DNA of 64,000 nt from Magnolia sinica (lineage: Eukaryota > Streptophyta > Magnoliopsida > Magnoliales > Magnoliaceae): NCBI RefSeq assembly GCF_029962835.1, contig NC_080584.1:83232862-83296861 (forward strand), in the 5' to 3' direction. Made by a program: the position numbers and the translations under genes. The notes below the pieces were generated by a model. That model did not search any database. It was given only the letters and a program-made list of their open reading frames with translations, and was not told the DNA's origin. Position 1 is the first letter of the stretch. Each line of letters starts with the position of its first letter. Of this stretch, positions 60,419 through 64,000 are shown piece after piece.

Positions 60419-60935
60419 GCCTCTTACACCACACCCCCTTTTATAGACCCTAGAAATAATCCCTATCAATCTTTAATGAAAGTTTCCCCTGATTAGATTG
60501 ATTTCAAATCAATCTTAATCGATTGCAAATCAATCTTATTTAAAATAATAAAAATTCAACTAACAAAGATTTGGCCTAAAATAACAAAAATAAATCTACT
60601 AATATTCTTAAAATCCTTAGTCATATCTTCCACATAGCCCCCCTATCTTCCACAAATGGCAACTGTAATCTCTAATGCCTCTTACACCACACCCCCTTTT
60701 ATAGACCCTAGAAATAATCCCTATCAATCTTTAATGAAAGTTTCCCCCGATTAGATTGATTTCAAATCAATCTTAATCGATTGCAAATCAATCTTATTTG
60801 AAATAATAAAAATTCAACTAACAAAGATATGGCCTAAAATAGCAAAAATAAATCTGCTAATATTCTTAAAATCCTTAGTCATATCTTCCACATAGCCCCC
60901 CTATCTTCCACAAATGGCAACTGTAATGGCAACTG
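60419..60935. repeat. Two-unit tandem duplication, 258 bp
   Basis: GCCTCTTACACCACACCCCC starts at 60419 and again at 60677 and the copies are nearly identical. Unit 1 has one related, diverged stretch at about 38225-38510 and a second looser one at about 37770-38000. Confidence 0.88.
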
Positions 60936-61011
60936 TAATCTCTAATAGGCTCCAAATTTCACAACAAACACTCAAAACCAGCACATGTTGGACCCTACAA
61001 GGATTATGGGC

Positions 61012-61671
61012 CTACATCACTTTAGAATCTAAAGGATTTAAAATTAGTTGGACTACAACAGAGTATATGGAGAGCAAAATTAGTAACAATAGGAGCAGAA
61101 ACTAGGATTTACTTATGATTGCTGACTAAGAAGTATCCTACAATAACCACTTTCAATATCTTGGGTCAATAGGAGTGAAGAGATTGAGAAGGATGTCGCC
61201 CATCAAATTCAAGCTAGGTGGAAGAAATGGAGATGTTCCTCTAGAGTTTTGTCTGATATAAGATCAGCCATGATTGTGGGATAGAATATTGGTCAATTAA
61301 GGAACAACATGTTCATAGGATGAGTGTAGCTGACACGAAGATGTTGAGATGATGAGTTGTAAGCAAGGAAGGATAGAATTAGAAATGAATACATTTGATG
61401 AACTTAGGACTAGCACCAAGAGAAAATAAGATGGGAAAGTAGACTCAGATGGTTTGGTTATGTGCAATGGAGACCATGAACTACACCGGTTAGGAGTGAA
61501 TTGGTCCAAGTTGAAGGCTCTAAAAGTGAGAATGGGAGGCTGAAAAGATGTGGGTGGAGGTAGTAAGAAAATACCCAATGACCCATGGTGTAATTGAAGT
61601 TAGGGCTGTTGATAGAGTGGAATCGTAGAATAGGATTTGTATAGTCAACCCGGATTCCTTGTGATTAGAAT

Positions 61672-61705
<34 letters not shown>
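61012..61705 (+). mobile_element. RTE LINE 3' fragment of unit 2, unsplit
   Basis: This is the counterpart of 38580-38724 plus 41837-42345. It runs without the 3.1-kb block and ends in a (GAT)n tail at about 61674-61706, the usual RTE 3' microsatellite. Coding is broken. Confidence 0.68.
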
Positions 61706-61706
<1 letters not shown>

Positions 61707-61970
61707 AGAATTCTTCACTAGATTCTTCAGGAACTGTACATTGTAACAAAACCATTCTCTATCATATCTTCACTTAATGGTCGGTTCCAAACAGCTGTTG
61801 TGATGAGGCTTCACCTGGATGGCCCATGCACCAAAATCTCCAGATTGGAAGATCCTGGATTCAGAAAAATTAGCCTTCGTTTGTTATATGAGGCCACCCT
61901 ATTGAATAGTCATGATTCTTCAATCTACAAGATTTTTGGTGCATCAGCCATCCAAGATGGACTCCTTAGG

Positions 61971-63640
61971 GCTCCTTTGGATCGTAAGTCATTTTGCTTA
62001 AGCTACTTAAGCCTTCGTAACTTATCTTGGTCTCTACTTATCCAACAAATAAGTTTGTTTCATAAACAACATACTTATCAACCAAAAAGTAGAAAAGTTT
62101 GTTTGGTTTATAACAACACAAGTAATTTTAAATTTTAATTTTTTTAATCTCTCTCATTTTTCTCTTTTCTTCCATTTTTATAAATACATTTCATTAAAAT
62201 CTCTTCCAATTTTTACTTATCTATCTGGGGTCCAATATTAAGATCCCCCTTCTATCATGTGGGGCCAAACTTTGATGTGAACTGTTCATCATGTTGGGTC
62301 CACCTTTGTCATATCTTCAATGTGAACTGTCCATCATGTGGGGTTTATCTTTAATATAGACCATCCACCTTGTAATGCCCACCTTCCATGTGGGCTATCC
62401 ATCGTATGGGGCCACCTTGGATGTGGGTTGCCCTTCATGTCAGACGTTGGATGTGGATCATCCATCATGCGAGGCCCACCTTTAATGTGGATCGTCTAGC
62501 ATGCAGGGCCCAACTTCATAGTCTCCATCATGCTCAGCCACCTTGGATGTAGGCCATTCATCATAAGGAGCTGACCTTAGATGAGGACCGTCCATTACGT
62601 GGGGCCCACCTTGATGTTGGACATCCATCATGTGAGGCCCACCGTCAATGTCAGTTGTCCATCATGTGTGGCCCACCTTTAAGGAACATGACCATCATTT
62701 GGAGCCCACCTTTGATGTGAATTGTCCATCGTGTGGGCCTCCCTTCGTAGTGGGTTGTCTATCATGCATGACGGACCCGCCTTGGATGCAAATCATTCAT
62801 CTTTAGGAGTTGACTTTTGATGTGGACCATCCATTATGTGAGGCCCACCTTGATGTGGGTCATCCATCCTGTGGGGCCCACCTGCCCATCATGTGGAACC
62901 AATCTTTGATGTGGACCGTCCATCATGTAGGCCCCACCTTTGATGTGGATCGTCCATCATACAGTGCCCACCTTTGATGTGGATCGTCCATCATATAGTG
63001 CCCACTTTAGATGTGGGTCATCACCATTTGGGGCTGACCTTTGATGTGGACCATCAATCATGTGGGCCCACCTTGATGTGGACCATCCATCACGCGGGCC
63101 CACCTTGATGTGGATTATCCATTATGTGGGGCCCACCTTCAAAGTGGGCTAGGCCCGCTTTGGATGTGGGCCGTTCATCATTAGGGGCTGACCTTTGATG
63201 TGGACCATCCATTATGTGAGCCCACCTTGATGTGGGTCATCCATCATGTGGATTCCACCTTTGATGTGGGTTGTCAATAATGTAGGCTCCACCTTTGAAA
63301 TGTGGGTTGTCTATCATATGGGCCACTTTGGAATATGGACCATTCATTATTAGGGGCCGACCTTTAATGTGGATTGTCCATTATATGAGCCCACCTTGAT
63401 GTGGGTCATCCATCATGTGGGCCCATCTTTGATGAGGACCATCCATCGCATGGGCCCCACCTTTAATGTGGACAATCCATCATGCAGGGCTACCTTTGAT
63501 ATGGACCGTCCATCACATCGGGACATGAGCAAGAGAAGGAAGGAGAGAGAGAGAGTTATAAAGTAAGAAGTTAAAAGCAAGACATTTTTACTTACCGCTA
63601 CAAGTTTAATCTAATAAGCTACTTTTACAAAGGTCTTTGT
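61971..63640. mobile_element. Possible insertion carrying the minisatellite
   Basis: The left part (GGGCTCCTTTGGATCGTAAG, CTTAAGCTACTTAAGCC) looks like an hAT-type end. The right part (TAATCTAATAAGCTACTTTTAC, about 63610) has a related AAGCTACTT word. No proper inverted end or target duplication could be shown. Confidence 0.3.
62230..63530. repeat. Minisatellite of about 35-40 bp units with GTGGGGCCCACC
   Basis: About 1.3 kb of diverged tandem units, each roughly GATGTGGACCGTCCATCATG followed by TGGGGCCCACCTTT, about 35 in number. The unit joins the two core motifs of family A MITEs (GTGGGGCCCACC and CCGTCCATC). It sits where homology between the two duplication units ends. Confidence 0.85.
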
Positions 63641-63699
63641 TTCAATAAAGCTACCTCATTAATCCATATAATTATCATTCCACTATCTTCTGTAATGGT

Positions 63700-64000
63700 T
63701 GTCATGACAGCAAATGGGTGGGCAGCTTGAGTGGGCCCCATCGTAATGTTTATGTAAAATCCACCCCAACCACCAGGTGCATCACCCCATGTTAGGCCAA
63801 TGGCCCAAATACCATTTCCATCTTTGATCCAAGTGGACCACATGATTGGAAATGGTGTGTGAGGCAACACTTGCCCTCCAAACCGTTTCCATTAGTGTGG
63901 CCCACATGAATTACTGATGGGTATGATTTTTGGGCCACAACTCTAAATTTTTATTTGATATCTAATGGTTGGAGTGGATTTCATATACCTATCACAGTGT
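63700..64000. mobile_element. Family B MITE, partial at window edge
   Basis: TGGGCCCCATCGTAATGTTTATG, CACATGATTGGAAATGGTG and TGGTTGGAGTGGATTTCA match the interior of 30940-32508. The element runs off the window. Confidence 0.6.

Larger units (their letters stand above)
48615..61970. repeat. Tandem segmental duplication, unit 2
   Basis: Second unit, same orientation, about 19.6 kb to the right by start point. It alone carries the hAT-like MITE at 49010, a block at 49335-50560, a (GA)n-containing block at 50720-51065, the MITE at 52609, the Copia element at 53778, the LTR remnant at 57511, the MITE at 59243 and a 258-bp local tandem duplication at 60419. Intron and flank sequence still aligns readily by eye, so the duplication is not ancient. 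Confidence 0.88.

Noticed and set aside
62230-63530. CRISPR-like array
   Set aside because: There are no unique spacers of even length between identical repeats. Whole units vary together, and the context is a plant nuclear genome.

Overview
This is nuclear DNA from a flowering plant. The host genes have plant-type introns, their proteins match plant LDL2 and the plant QOR/PIG3-like oxidoreductase, and most of the rest is plant transposon debris: L1- and RTE-type LINEs, tRNA-derived SINEs, Copia and probable Gypsy fossils, and dense foldback MITEs. The MITEs built around GTGGGGCCCAC plus an ATCCATGCCGTCCATCC-type motif suggest a woody, possibly magnoliid-type genome. That placement rests on memory of similar repeats and is weak.

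Layout. 1-9000: MITE-rich intergenic DNA, including two well-bounded 538-539 bp Mutator-type MITEs with 9-bp target duplications, a short near-perfect foldback and an (AT)n array. 9005-15945: one long degenerate L1-type LINE on the minus strand, holed by other repeats. 15945-17640: an RTE-type LINE on the plus strand. 17690-19470: two further L1 fragments. 19500-22078: small repeats. 22079-24463 (minus): LDL2, an LSD1-family histone demethylase of two coding exons, complete and undamaged. 25880-28970: MITEs and a SINE.

28970-62000 is the main structure: a direct tandem duplication of about 13.5 kb, at 28970-42718 and 48615-61970, separated by about 5.9 kb of MITEs. Each unit carries a quinone oxidoreductase gene (NADPH-dependent MDR superfamily, PIG3-like) on the minus strand. 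In copy 1 all six exons assemble with GT-AG junctions into 325 aa, the family length. Copy 2 keeps exons 2-6 with the same exon lengths, phases and open frames, but its exon 1 is not in the window; homology stops just short of that position, at about 61970, where a roughly 1.3-kb minisatellite begins. Each copy is an empty-site control for the other. Insertions found only in copy 2 are a reduced Copia element with a TAAAC duplication, a second LTR remnant and two 9-bp-duplication MITEs. Insertions found only in copy 1 are a 1.57-kb MITE and a roughly 3.1-kb LTR-like block.

The host genes do not form a pathway. LDL2 is a nuclear chromatin regulator and QOR is a soluble redox enzyme. No tRNA or rRNA gene, CRISPR array or bacterial-type operon was seen.
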